Of a DNA stretch of 54,097 nt, positions 25,218 through 33,567 are shown in pieces. This DNA is from Bacteroidales bacterium (GTDB taxonomy: Bacteria > Bacteroidota > Bacteroidia > Bacteroidales > Prolixibacteraceae). Numbering within the stretch: the stretch's first letter is position 1; the number at the start of each line of letters is the position of its first letter. The stretch covers positions 1 through 54,097 of the forward strand of contig JAISSS010000056.1 in NCBI GenBank assembly GCA_031272965.1, written 5' to 3'. The position numbers and the translations under genes are program-made. A model generated the notes under the pieces. It was given only the letters and a program-made list of their open reading frames with translations, searched no databases and had not been told where the DNA came from.

Positions 25218-27245
25218 TTACTTTTCCAGCCATTTCTCTAATTCCGAATTAAGCTGTGCAGGATATTTGGGGCTTGGGGCTGCGGAATTGACGATTTTCC
25301 CATCACGGCCGATGATGAAATATGAAGGGAACATATTGACCTTCAGATGCCTTTCAATCATTGCCTGCTGTGCGCCAGGCAAGCGGTAATGTACAATATT
25401 GTTGCCCAGAAGGTTCATTTCCTTGATGACGCTTTCCCATGTTGTTCCGGGCGAGTTATTGGCAAGATACATGAAAATCACATCTTTATCCTTAAAATGT
25501 TCCTCTATGTTGCCCATCAGTTTCATGTTCTCGCGGCAGGGGCCGCACCATGTTCCCCAGAAGTCGAGGTAAATAACTTTGCCAAGATAAGGTTCTGTCA
25601 ATTTTTTCAGAAGCTCTTCGGCGTCCTCTATTCCGGCAAGACTGTCCGTATTTTTCAGGCTGCTTTCTTCTGCCAGTGTCCTGTTTTCGAGTTCCTGATA
25701 GTATTTATTCGTGGCCAGCAACGGCTCGCGATACAGGGGATTGGTTATCCGCCTGTCAAATTCCGCCTTCTCTTCCCTGAAGAACAGCGGTACACGGTTG
25801 CTTTCAAACATGTCTGCATACTGCCGGGCTGTCCACATCTCTTTCAGATGCGGTTCCTGTATCAGAGAATCGGCCGCGGCAAGTTCGAGTTTGAAGAACA
25901 TGTTTCTGACGTAGTTGTCATTAACTTTCCTGAACTCTTTGTTATTCGAGAGTTCCACTGCTACCGCAAGCATTTTTTCGTAAGTCTTTTTCTTTTTCAG
26001 CGTATCTGCTGCCTCAGAGACAAACTGTTCCATCAGTTTTCTATATCGAACAACCGCATCGCGAATTTCCGGCGTTATAATATTTTCTTCCTCCATTACG
26101 TCGCCTATCGTGTCAGTACCGTAACTGACCGACTTCTGACCGGACGAACAGGTAATGAAATTGTCAAAGAAATCCATAAAATCGTCGAAAAGGGTATAAA
26201 GTTCAGGCTTATACAGAGGGATTTCCGATTTTATATAGTTCATATATTCGGTATCAAAAGGCTGCCAGCGTTTGTTGTGCCGGCGACTTACACACAGTAA
26301 ACTATAGGCAAACCTATACCTCTCCGTTTCGGTTTCCAGCAGCCTGAATTTTTCCGACACCATGTGAGTTGCCATATAGTTGTCAAGGTGAGCCAGACGT
26401 TGGGCATAAATATTTTTGCAATAATCGAGATATTCTATATCGGTTCTTTCTGTTTTTTGTTCGGGAGAATCTGAAGACAGGGGCACCGAAATCTTTGCTT
26501 CAGTGTATTGCAGCAGTTCGTTATTCAGGCGGGCATTATCGCCCATAAATATAATCTGCTTATCCCGCAGGATATATGCGTAGTAGTCCTCTTTCATGTA
26601 ATCCCAAATCAAATCGTTCACGTCGGCAAACACAAAGATGGTATCGTTTGGAGAGAAAACAACTTTCCTGCCAAGTCGTCTAATATCGACATGCAGCTGC
26701 TGGGTATTGACAAGCGGGAATGTGATAGCAAACCGTCCGAGCGAATCGATGGTTGCCCGCGTGATGCCGTCGGATTCTTCCTTGCCAATTTCAATATAGT
26801 TTTTCCCGTAACGTTCCATGAAGTTGTCGGGGATTTTGTCGAAGTTTCGGTAATAGCCGATAAGCGTAGCCGAATCTCGCCGGAATTTCGGTTCGGGGAA
26901 GGGCGTCGCATCGGCGGTTTTGTAGTCAGGGATGAGCTTGCGCATCAACAGGAAGTCGCTTTTTAGGCGCCCGTTTTTTATGCTGATAACGCTGTCGTTT
27001 TTTTGTTTGACATTGAGGGTCAGAGTTTTGCCGTCTTTTTGCAGAACGATTTTGGAAGTTTTGCCTTTCGTTTGACCTGCTGCATACTCCCAGAATGCAC
27101 AGTCGTGAATGGCGAACTGCTCAAAGAAGCCATACTCCCAATTGCCGGTGTCCATGTTAATCCAGTTGCCGGTCAGTGTGGCAGGAATCTGCGCCTGCAC
27201 AGTCATGGATAATGCTAATAAGCCAAGTAAAGCAATGTTTCTCAT
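25218..27245 (-). CDS. TlpA-like thioredoxin-fold protein with a large N-terminal region
   Basis: An exported 675-residue protein (signal peptide about 1-19). The first 530 residues are charged and helical with a beta-rich start, a form common in Bacteroidetes DUF4369-like/TlpA proteins but not closely recognised. The C-terminal 140 residues form a TlpA/ResA-type thioredoxin domain with active site WCGPC (566-570) and the cis-Pro string MFPSYFIIG. It probably reduces or isomerises disulfides in the periplasm; the partner is unknown. Monocistronic; no exact -7 match was found (TACTTTTA near 27270 is closest). Confidence 0.8.
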   Translation of the reverse strand: MRNIALLGLLALSMTVQAQIPATLTGNWINMDTGNWEYGFFEQFAIHDCAFWEYAAGQTKGKTSKIVLQKDGKTLTLNVKQKNDSVISIKNGRLKSDFLLMRKLIPDYKTADATPFPEPKFRRDSATLIGYYRNFDKIPDNFMERYGKNYIEIGKEESDGITRATIDSLGRFAITFPLVNTQQLHVDIRRLGRKVVFSPNDTIFVFADVNDLIWDYMKEDYYAYILRDKQIIFMGDNARLNNELLQYTEAKISVPLSSDSPEQKTERTDIEYLDYCKNIYAQRLAHLDNYMATHMVSEKFRLLETETERYRFAYSLLCVSRRHNKRWQPFDTEYMNYIKSEIPLYKPELYTLFDDFMDFFDNFITCSSGQKSVSYGTDTIGDVMEEENIITPEIRDAVVRYRKLMEQFVSEAADTLKKKKTYEKMLAVAVELSNNKEFRKVNDNYVRNMFFKLELAAADSLIQEPHLKEMWTARQYADMFESNRVPLFFREEKAEFDRRITNPLYREPLLATNKYYQELENRTLAEESSLKNTDSLAGIEDAEELLKKLTEPYLGKVIYLDFWGTWCGPCRENMKLMGNIEEHFKDKDVIFMYLANNSPGTTWESVIKEMNLLGNNIVHYRLPGAQQAMIERHLKVNMFPSYFIIGRDGKIVNSAAPSPKYPAQLNSELEKWLEK

Positions 27246-27367
27246 TACGAATGAATTTATTTGATAAAAGTAGATGTTTTTCTTGTAACCTCCACCTTTT
27301 TTTAATAGGACTTACTGACTTTTTGTTTTTTCTTAACATGATAAGTAAAATATACCACAAAATAGGT

Positions 27368-27399
27368 ATTGATGCGTATTCGGGAACCCTCTATTTTTG
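27368..27399 (+). promoter_or_regulatory. Promoter of the siroheme reductase gene
   Basis: TTG (27368-27370), a 21-nt spacer and TATTTTTG (27392-27399) fit the Bacteroidetes consensus. The predicted transcript starts near 27406, which rules out the in-frame TTG at 27369 and supports the ATG at 27423 with a leader of about 17 nt. Confidence 0.65.
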
Positions 27400-27422
27400 C
27401 ATCCGTTATTCAAAAGAAAATA

Positions 27423-29759
27423 ATGTACAAATTACCAGACAGTTTACGGCAGGAATTAGACGACTTTGCCGTACAGACAGAGCAGTTTCTGCGCGGCGAT
27501 ATAGAGCCGGTAAAATTTAAGGCCATTCGGGTACCGATGGGCATTTACGAGCAGCGCGAGAACGGGCGGTTTATGTGCCGCATCCGGTGTGCGGCGGGGA
27601 TGCTTACGCCTGCGCAACTGCGTGAGACAGTGCGCATTGCTATGGAAGAGAACACGTTCCCCATTCATCTGACCACGCGGCAGGAAGTGCAGCTCCATAA
27701 CCTGACGCTCGACAACATCAACCGCATTGCCGACCGGCTGTACGGGCTTGGGCTGACCTCCCGCGGCGGCGGCGGAAATACCGTTCGCAACATAGTGGCC
27801 TCTGACGACGCGGGAATCGCCCCTGACGAGGTGTTCGACGTTACCCCCTATGCTATTGCGCTGACTAACAGGCTGATAGCCGAGCCGGATTCGTGGACGC
27901 TGCCCCGCAAATATAAAATAGCGCTGTCGGGCAATGACGCCGACAATGCCGCCGCACTCTTCAACGACCTCGGATTAGTGGCCACCCTCCGCAACGGAGA
28001 AAAGGGCTTCCGCGTTTATATCGGCGGGGGCCTTGGCAGCAGCCCGTCCGCAGGCTGGGAATATTCAGATTTCGTTCCCGCCTCCGACGTGCTTTATGTA
28101 GCCGCCGCTGTTAAGAAAATCTTTTCTGAAAACGGTAACCGCCGTAACAAGCATCAGGCGCGGTTGCGGTATGTGTTCTACAAGCTCGGCCAGGATGAGG
28201 TATTCCGCCTGTTTCGGGAGGCTTTTGACGCACTGAAGCGACAGGGTGGTTATGAGCTTGACCTCAGTACCGTTGAATACAGCCCTGCTGTGAGCATTTC
28301 TGCGGCAGTTGACGGCGCCGCTATCAATGATGTGGGTTTCCGCAAATGGCGGCAACGTTATGTGCGGCGGCAGCGGCAGGACGGGGTTTTTGCGGTGGAA
28401 ATACCGGTAGAGCATGGCGTGGCGTCCCCCGAATTGCTGCTTGACCTGGCCAGCTTCCTCGAACCGCTCGGTAACGACACATTCCGCTTTACGGTGAGCC
28501 AGAACATCCTGTTGCGCAACATTCCTGAAGCCGCGCTGTATGACCTCTATTTAATGCTCATCGCCATCCATCCGGATGTTGACCGTCCCCGCATACTTCT
28601 CGCGCCGGTGGCCTGTGCGGGCGCTGACACCTGCCGACTGGGGATTTGCCGTGCACGGGGGGCGTCGGCGGCGCTGAAAAAAGCCCTGCGGCAATTGCCT
28701 GCCGACACGCTTGACAGCCTGTCAGACTTGCGCATCAACTTTTCAGGCTGTCCCAATTCCTGCGGGCGGCATCAGTCGGCCAACCTCGGCTTCTGCGGGA
28801 AGGCGGCACGAAATTCCCGTCTCTATCCGGCATATTACGTGTTTGCGGGCGGTAATGGCGGCGTAGGAACTGCCAAAATGGGCGAGCGACATGGCGAAAT
28901 CAGCGCCCGCGACCTGCCCGTATTCACCGTCGCTCTGCTACAGTCATGGCTCGATAACCGTGCCAAATACCCCGACTTCAACGACTTTGTCAGCCAAAAC
29001 CCTGACGAAATAACCCGCCTGCAAGGGCTGTTTCCCGTGCCCTCATTCGATGACGACAAGAACTACTATTTCGACTGGACAGGGCAGGAACTGTTCTCGT
29101 TGTCGGGCAAAGGTCAGGCCGAATGTTCGGCGGGCATGTTCGACATGATAGACTTCGACCGCGATTCGTTCCTCGCCATACGGAAGGGGCTGGATGCGTC
29201 CGCCGACGAGGCTAAGTTGCTGGCAGATATGGTGTTTCATGCCTCGCGCATGTTGCTGGTAACGCGCGGAATAGAGCCGAAAAACCGCAACGATGTGTTC
29301 GGTTCTTTCATTGAGGCGTTCATTGGCGAGGGCTATGTTGACGGCAAATTTGAAGCTGTGGTGAGCCGTGTCAGGCAGGGCGTTTCGCTTGCGGGCAGCC
29401 GCGCTCTCGTTGAGGAGTTGGGTGATGCGGTCATTGCGCTGTACGACAGCATGGACGATTCATTACAGTTTACCGGCATAGCAAAGAAGGTGCCAGTTGC
29501 TGAGGCGACAGCAACTGAGGCTACGTCGCCTGCGGCACATACGCGCTTCAAAGACCTGCGTGGCGTAATCTGTCCGATGAACTTCGTAAAAACCAAGCTC
29601 GAATTAGCCACGATGCAGTCGGGCGATACGCTGGAGATATTCCTTGACGACGGCCAGCCCATTCAGAATGTCCCCGGCTCGGTACGTAACGAGGGGCACA
29701 CCGTGCTCGAAGAGAGCCGCGTTGGCCCGCATTGGCGGGTAGTGATACGCAAAGCATAA
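27423..29759 (+). CDS. Nitrite/sulfite reductase hemoprotein with C-terminal TusA domain
   Basis: A 778-residue fusion. Residues 1 to about 530 form a siroheme/4Fe-4S nitrite/sulfite reductase: two ferredoxin-like half domains and the four cluster ligands C398 and C404 (CAGADTC) with C443 and C447 (CPNSC). A helical segment (about 560-680, possibly HEPN-like) follows, then a TusA/SirA-type domain with its sulfur-accepting cysteine C717 in RGVICPMNF. Siroheme reductases carry out six-electron reduction of sulfite or nitrite; TusA domains carry persulfide sulfur. The fusion suggests that the sulfide formed, or the substrate, is passed on a protein cysteine; this is inference. No electron-donor subunit is adjacent. 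It converges on nifA. Confidence 0.88.
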   Translation: MYKLPDSLRQELDDFAVQTEQFLRGDIEPVKFKAIRVPMGIYEQRENGRFMCRIRCAAGMLTPAQLRETVRIAMEENTFPIHLTTRQEVQLHNLTLDNINRIADRLYGLGLTSRGGGGNTVRNIVASDDAGIAPDEVFDVTPYAIALTNRLIAEPDSWTLPRKYKIALSGNDADNAAALFNDLGLVATLRNGEKGFRVYIGGGLGSSPSAGWEYSDFVPASDVLYVAAAVKKIFSENGNRRNKHQARLRYVFYKLGQDEVFRLFREAFDALKRQGGYELDLSTVEYSPAVSISAAVDGAAINDVGFRKWRQRYVRRQRQDGVFAVEIPVEHGVASPELLLDLASFLEPLGNDTFRFTVSQNILLRNIPEAALYDLYLMLIAIHPDVDRPRILLAPVACAGADTCRLGICRARGASAALKKALRQLPADTLDSLSDLRINFSGCPNSCGRHQSANLGFCGKAARNSRLYPAYYVFAGGNGGVGTAKMGERHGEISARDLPVFTVALLQSWLDNRAKYPDFNDFVSQNPDEITRLQGLFPVPSFDDDKNYYFDWTGQELFSLSGKGQAECSAGMFDMIDFDRDSFLAIRKGLDASADEAKLLADMVFHASRMLLVTRGIEPKNRNDVFGSFIEAFIGEGYVDGKFEAVVSRVRQGVSLAGSRALVEELGDAVIALYDSMDDSLQFTGIAKKVPVAEATATEATSPAAHTRFKDLRGVICPMNFVKTKLELATMQSGDTLEIFLDDGQPIQNVPGSVRNEGHTVLEESRVGPHWRVVIRKA

Positions 29760-29765
29760 TTCGGC

Positions 29766-29802
29766 GGCGCTTCCGGCACGGTTAGCTGTCGCCGGAGGCG
29801 CC
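29766..29802. terminator. GC-rich hairpin at a convergent gene junction
   Basis: GGCGCTTCCGGC (29766-29777) pairs with GCCGGAGGCGCC (29791-29802), 12 bp with one G-T pair and a 13-nt loop that contains the nifA stop codon. There is no T-run, so termination would be weak or factor-dependent, but the position between two convergent genes fits a shared 3' end. Confidence 0.45.
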
Positions 29803-31356
29803 CACGAGGGCTTTATAGCTCTTAACATTAATATCATATTTGGCGATGCGCAGCCCCATAACGCGCTCGGTAACTCCCAGCTGCTGGGCGGCATGGGTCA
29901 GGTTGCCGTTGTTGGCAATCAGGGCGTCAATAATCATCTGCTTTTCGGCTTTGCCGAGCACCATTTCAAGCGTTCCTTTATGCACTGTGGCTGACGACAC
30001 GGCAGTTTGCAGTGAGGGCGGCAGATTGTAGGAATGAATTACCTCGTCGGTGGTCATAATCATGGCTCTTTCGATGACGTTCTCCAGCTCACGGATGTTG
30101 CCCGGCCATGAGTAGAGCATCAGCAGGTCAAGGGCGCCGCCGGTGATGCGTTTCACGTGCATGTTGTTCTGCTTGTTGATTTTCGCGATGAAGTGGTCGG
30201 TCAATATTGTGATGTCGGTTTTCCTTTCGCGCAGGGCGGGAACATATATCGGGAACACATTTATGCGGTAGTAGAAGTCCTCCCGGAAGGCACCGTTTTT
30301 CATCATCTCTTCGAGGTTGCGGTTCGTTGCCGTGATAATTCGCACATCGACGGTGATAGTTTTGCTGCCGCCGACACGTTCAAACTGCCGCTGCTGTATA
30401 ACGCGGAGCAGTTTCACCTGTATCGATGGCGGCACGTCGCCGATTTCGTCGAGGAATATGGTGCCGCCGTTAGCCAGTTCAAAGCGACCGGTATGTGCGC
30501 TGTCGGCGCCGGTAAATGAGCCTTTTTCGTGCCCGAACAGTTCGCTCTCTATCAGCGTTTCGGGCAGCGCCGAGCAGTTGACTTTTACGAAGGGCTTCGT
30601 GGCACGGGGGCTGGCCTTATGAATAGCCTCGGCTATCAGCTCTTTGCCCACACCGCTTTCGCCGCGAATCATCACCGTACTGTTGGTCGGCGCCACCCGT
30701 TCCATGAGCTGGTAGAGGTCGTGCATAAGCGACGAGTTGCCAATGATGTTGTCGGGTTTTACCGGCTTCTCCGAGCGCAGACGGCTGTTCTCGCGCCGCA
30801 GCTCTTCGAGTTCCTCAATATGTTTCCGATGTATGGAAACATTCTTGCCGATAAGGGTTCCGATAATGCCGAGAAACTGGATGTCGTAAGCAAAATCGAT
30901 GTCATTATGGTGCTCCTTGTGGATACTCAGCGTTCCTACCGGCTCGTTCTTTATGATAACGGGAACACACAGGAACGCCATTGTCAGGTCGTCAGCGCCT
31001 GTTTTCTTCACCCCCGTTTTATTGAGGAACCGTTTCTCCTTTGAGATGTCGGGAATGACCACCGGCTCGCCGGTCTCCACGACGTTGCCAATAACCCCTT
31101 CCCCGACTTTATATGTGCCTTTACGTTTCTCGTCATCGGTAAGTCCGTGCGAGGCGCTGACCATTATTTTCCCCTGATTGTGGTCAACGATGGTCATCAT
31201 ACTGTATTTTGCGCCGAAAAAACGGCACACCTCTTCCATCAGCGCTTCCAGATTGTCATACAGATTATCGCTGTGGCTTATCAGGTTACTGATGTTCACC
31301 AGAAACTCCATGTCAGTTTCCAGATAGCAGTTTCTCCTCCTTCTTTCACAAAACAT
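29782..31356 (-). CDS. nifA: Nif-specific sigma-54-dependent activator NifA
   Basis: Enhancer-binding protein expected to turn on nitrogen-fixation promoters with RpoN. It has a GAF domain (about 35-175), a short coiled linker (about 178-198), an AAA+ domain (about 203-435: Walker A GESGVGKE 232-239, sigma-54 contact loop GSFTGA 279-284, Walker [10 protein letters not shown]) and a Fis-type helix-turn-helix ([17 protein letters not shown]). The contact loop has Ser in place of the usual Ala (GAFTGA). The Cys-rich interdomain linker of oxygen-sensitive rhizobial NifA is missing, so oxygen or nitrogen control must act otherwise. The start may be ATG 31356 or ATG 31311 (MEFLVNISN). nifV lies 111 bp upstream on the same strand, but nifA has its own promoter. 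Confidence 0.88.
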   Translation of the reverse strand: MFCERRRRNCYLETDMEFLVNISNLISHSDNLYDNLEALMEEVCRFFGAKYSMMTIVDHNQGKIMVSASHGLTDDEKRKGTYKVGEGVIGNVVETGEPVVIPDISKEKRFLNKTGVKKTGADDLTMAFLCVPVIIKNEPVGTLSIHKEHHNDIDFAYDIQFLGIIGTLIGKNVSIHRKHIEELEELRRENSRLRSEKPVKPDNIIGNSSLMHDLYQLMERVAPTNSTVMIRGESGVGKELIAEAIHKASPRATKPFVKVNCSALPETLIESELFGHEKGSFTGADSAHTGRFELANGGTIFLDEIGDVPPSIQVKLLRVIQQRQFERVGGSKTITVDVRIITATNRNLEEMMKNGAFREDFYYRINVFPIYVPALRERKTDITILTDHFIAKINKQNNMHVKRITGGALDLLMLYSWPGNIRELENVIERAMIMTTDEVIHSYNLPPSLQTAVSSATVHKGTLEMVLGKAEKQMIIDALIANNGNLTHAAQQLGVTERVMGLRIAKYDINVKSYKALVGASGDS

Positions 31357-31392
31357 AGTTACAACTTCTTATTACCTTTATCAATTCGATTA

Positions 31393-31400
31393 CAAAGATA
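31393..31400 (-). promoter_or_regulatory. -7 element of nifA
   Basis: TATCTTTG on the minus strand, exact match. The start of transcription would be near 31386, 30 nt before the first ATG. So nifA appears to be served by the housekeeping sigma factor, unlike the ferredoxin-nifV pair. Confidence 0.6.
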
Positions 31401-31467
31401 ATAGTTTTGTGTCAGTTCATAACGAAAATGACCTGAAAACAGTCTCGACAGATTGAAAAATTAACTA

Positions 31468-32577
31468 TTATTTTTCATTTTGTTCGAGAAGCAGCACATC
31501 ATCGGCCGAGAGTTCTGTTTTATTGGTCAGGGCTATATGGCGGATTTTTTGCAGCAGGGTATTAATTTTCCGGTCATCCGCAGCGCGGTTATGCAGTTGC
31601 AGCAGGTTGACAAGTGCGGCTTTGCCGGAATGTTTGCCGAAGACGGTTTCGGAGGCGGCCCTGCCTACGGTCTGGCCGTCGTATGGCTGAAATGCCAGCG
31701 TTGAAGCGATGGTTCCGTGTGCGTGGATGCCCGATTCATGGCTGCATGCCCAGCGTCCGCTCACCGGCTTCATCTCCGGCACCGGACGTCCCGATACCTG
31801 CGACACATAGCGGCACAGGTCATGCAGACTGTTAACGGCATATTTCCTGACGCCGAAGCGCTGCTGCAGAAATACGATGATTTCTTCAAGTGCAGCATTG
31901 CCGGAGCGCTCACCAAGCCCGTTGACGGTGGCGCTCAGCGCGGTGGCGCCCGTCTGCCAGGCTGTTATTGCGTTGGCAGTTGCCATCCCGAAATCGTTGT
32001 GCGCGTGGAAGTCAAGCTGCAATTCGGGATGCCGTTGCCGTATTCCTGTAATAAGTTCTGCCGTTTGCAGCGGAGCGAGCACTCCCACAGTGTCGGCGAT
32101 GCGGACACGCCGGACTTGGCATTGAGAGACAATAGTAAAGAAGTTGTTAAGACTGTCGGGTGAGGCTCGTCCTGCATCCTGTGCCCCCACGCTTACGTAT
32201 GGGAAATGCCGTCGCGCCTGTTCAACGGTTTGAGGAAGGGTTTCGGCAATCCATTGTTGACTTTTGTTCATAACTGCGAGCTGTATTTCGGAAACAGGGA
32301 ACGCAATATGCACTCCTTCGGCTTCGGTCTGCGCCGCCGCTTCAATGTCGTCAGCACGGGCACGGCACCATACCGACACGCGGGCACACAGCCGCAACCG
32401 TGCAATACGGCGGATTACGGCACATTCATCGGCGCCCATTGCCGGAATACCTGCTTCGATTTCGTCAATGCCCAGCTCGTCAAGCCGTTGGGCGACCGCG
32501 ACTTTCTCCGCGGCAGAGAACGCCACCCCCGGCGCCTGCTCGCCGTCGCGAAGTGTCGAATCAATCAGCCATATCAT
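31468..32577 (-). CDS. nifV: Homocitrate synthase NifV
   Basis: Condenses acetyl-CoA with 2-oxoglutarate to homocitrate, the organic ligand of the nitrogenase iron-molybdenum cofactor. The TIM-barrel starts with DSTLRDGEQAPGVAFS (6-21). The metal ligands lie in DFHAHNDFGMATANA, and NGLGERSGNAALEE follows; FGKHSGKAAL marks the C-terminal region. The 369-residue length fits NifV and is shorter than 2-isopropylmalate synthase, and the regulatory domain of LeuA is absent. The ferredoxin gene overlaps it by 4 bp (ATGA), so the two are translationally coupled. Confidence 0.88.
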   Translation of the reverse strand: MIWLIDSTLRDGEQAPGVAFSAAEKVAVAQRLDELGIDEIEAGIPAMGADECAVIRRIARLRLCARVSVWCRARADDIEAAAQTEAEGVHIAFPVSEIQLAVMNKSQQWIAETLPQTVEQARRHFPYVSVGAQDAGRASPDSLNNFFTIVSQCQVRRVRIADTVGVLAPLQTAELITGIRQRHPELQLDFHAHNDFGMATANAITAWQTGATALSATVNGLGERSGNAALEEIIVFLQQRFGVRKYAVNSLHDLCRYVSQVSGRPVPEMKPVSGRWACSHESGIHAHGTIASTLAFQPYDGQTVGRAASETVFGKHSGKAALVNLLQLHNRAADDRKINTLLQKIRHIALTNKTELSADDVLLLEQNEK

Positions 32578-32876
32578 GCAATAAGATATTCCTCAACGGC
32601 CTTGCCTTCTTCGAGGGCGTCAAGGATTTCTTCCAGCTTGTCTGTGGTTACACCGCCATACCAATAGTTGTTGGGCTGAATGACCACTATCGGCCCCTGA
32701 CTGCATACGCTCATACAAGCCGTGGTGGTTACTACAGCATCAATACCCCTGTCGGCACATTCCTCTGTGAGGTACTGCAGGAACGACACCGCGCCCTGCT
32801 TGTTGCAAAAGCCCTGTGCATCCCCCGCAACGCGGTAGGAATTGCACACTAAAATCGTATAATCCGGTTTCTTCAT
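32574..32876 (-). CDS. Thioredoxin-like 2Fe-2S ferredoxin, nif type
   Basis: A 100-residue ferredoxin of the Clostridium pasteurianum 2Fe-2S type (thioredoxin fold). The cluster ligands line up as C11, C24, C54 and C58, followed by the typical SQGPIVVIQP strand and WYGGVT. Such proteins are often encoded within nif clusters and interact with the MoFe protein; a redox role with nitrogenase is likely but inferred. It is the first gene of a ferredoxin-nifV pair and lies 33 bp downstream of a sigma-54-like promoter. Confidence 0.88.
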   Translation of the reverse strand: MKKPDYTILVCNSYRVAGDAQGFCNKQGAVSFLQYLTEECADRGIDAVVTTTACMSVCSQGPIVVIQPNNYWYGGVTTDKLEEILDALEEGKAVEEYLIA

Positions 32877-32908
32877 GTGAGATAGATTTTTGTTACCGGA
32901 TTCGCTTT

Positions 32909-32924
32909 CTCAAAATGTGTGCCA
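32909..32924 (-). promoter_or_regulatory. Candidate sigma-54 (-24/-12) promoter of ferredoxin-nifV
   Basis: On the minus strand 32924-32909 reads TGGCAC-ACATT-TTGAG. It matches the TGGCAC-N5-TTGCA consensus except that the -12 GC is GA. The start of transcription would be near 32898, some 20 nt before the ferredoxin ATG. No housekeeping -7 element is seen here, and nifA is encoded two genes away. Confidence 0.55.
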
Positions 32925-32942
32925 TTTTGCCGATAATGTAAA

Positions 32943-32979
32943 ATAAATATTTGTAAAACACTGTGATACAAATATTTAT
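32943..32979. promoter_or_regulatory. 13-bp perfect dyad upstream of the sigma-54 promoter
   Basis: ATAAATATTTGTA (32943-32955) and TACAAATATTTAT (32967-32979) are exact inverted repeats with an 11-nt spacer. The dyad lies 19-55 bp upstream of the -24 box. It holds TGT and ACA, but 13 nt apart and not the 10 of the classical NifA site, so it is either a variant activator site or the operator of another regulator. Confidence 0.5.
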
Positions 32980-33042
32980 AATCGCAACATTCTCAATGAC
33001 TGCTGAAATATCTTTCATAAATGTAGGAAAATGAGGCTCTTT

Positions 33043-33058
33043 CTTACAAAAATGTAAG
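33043..33058. promoter_or_regulatory. 16-bp palindrome CTTACA-N4-TGTAAG
   Basis: A perfect dyad with an AAAA spacer, about 120 bp upstream of the -24 box, a distance typical for enhancer sites. It could be bound by NifA, a Crp/Fnr-type protein or something else; no family can be named. Confidence 0.4.
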
Positions 33059-33102
33059 TTTCTGAAAAATAAAATATTCGTATAATATCCTGATTTCGCT
33101 AT

Positions 33103-33266
33103 ATGTGCCGTCAGGCACATTATGTTGGTAGAACCAAACGTTAGCGCTATCTCTGTGTGCCGTCAGGTACGCAATATGAGATTTTCCGCACATTCTGTCC
33201 CTACGCGGACGGTGGCAAGGTGAGGCATAATGTTTTCTACCAACATTTTGTCCCTGCCTGGACAGG
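33103..33266. repeat. Composite palindromic element, copy 1
   Basis: A series of small hairpins: GTGCCGTCAGGCAC (33105-33118), GTTGGTAGAAC, CGTCAGGTACGCAAT (to 33175), TGTCCCTACGCGGAC, TTTTCTACCAACAT and TGTCCCTGCCTGGACA. The same modules occur in the same order on the opposite strand at 42655-42796. The intergenic stretch 32877-33311 otherwise holds only the promoter and dyads of the ferredoxin gene. Confidence 0.65.
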
Positions 33267-33311
33267 TCTTTTCCGGTCAGCGCTCAGTTCGGGGAGAAGT
33301 TCTATCAGAAA

Positions 33312-33536
33312 ATGGTTACGTTTGTTGGCAATTTCAAGGGCGAAAGCTGCCCTGCTTCCACGCACGACGGCTTTTCTGTAACGTTCCGGTGCGTGGTTGA
33401 CGACGAGGTGTGGTCGTTGGAATACGACAATCTTCCTGTCGGCTATTGTCGGTTGCTTGCGGAGATGTGCTGCAAAATTCTTGAAGAGTTAAAGAAAGGC
33501 AACTTTAAGGAGTCGATGTATTTGCCATTACTGTAA
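33312..33536 (+). CDS. Small hypothetical protein, possible remnant
   Basis: A 74-residue frame with a protein-like sequence (GNFKGESCPASTHDG..., WSLEYDNLP, CRLLAEMCCKILEELKKGNF). The frame is open upstream to 33231 and reads sensibly from about 33276 (SAQFGEKFYQKM) without a start codon, reaching into the composite repeat. The repeat may have replaced the 5' end of a longer gene. Family not recognised. Confidence 0.35.
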   Translation: MVTFVGNFKGESCPASTHDGFSVTFRCVVDDEVWSLEYDNLPVGYCRLLAEMCCKILEELKKGNFKESMYLPLL

Positions 33537-33567
33537 GGATGGCGGCAGAAGCGGACATCTCCTGCGG

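Noticed and set aside
25347-26300. Plus-strand open frame of 317 codons opposite the TlpA-like gene
   Set aside because: Antisense shadow, rich in Phe, Cys and His without any family motif.
27369-27422. 18-residue N-terminal extension of the siroheme reductase from a TTG codon
   Set aside because: The region contains the -33 and -7 promoter elements, so it is upstream of the transcript.
32941-33130. Classical NifA upstream activator site TGT-N10-ACA
   Set aside because: Every TGT in the interval was checked; none has ACA at the required distance. Only differently spaced dyads are present.
33122-33246. Inverted pair ATGTTGGTAGAA / TTCTACCAACAT as a second invertible segment
   Set aside because: The pair belongs to the composite palindromic repeat also present at 42655-42796, has no internal promoter and differs from the Mpi-like site.
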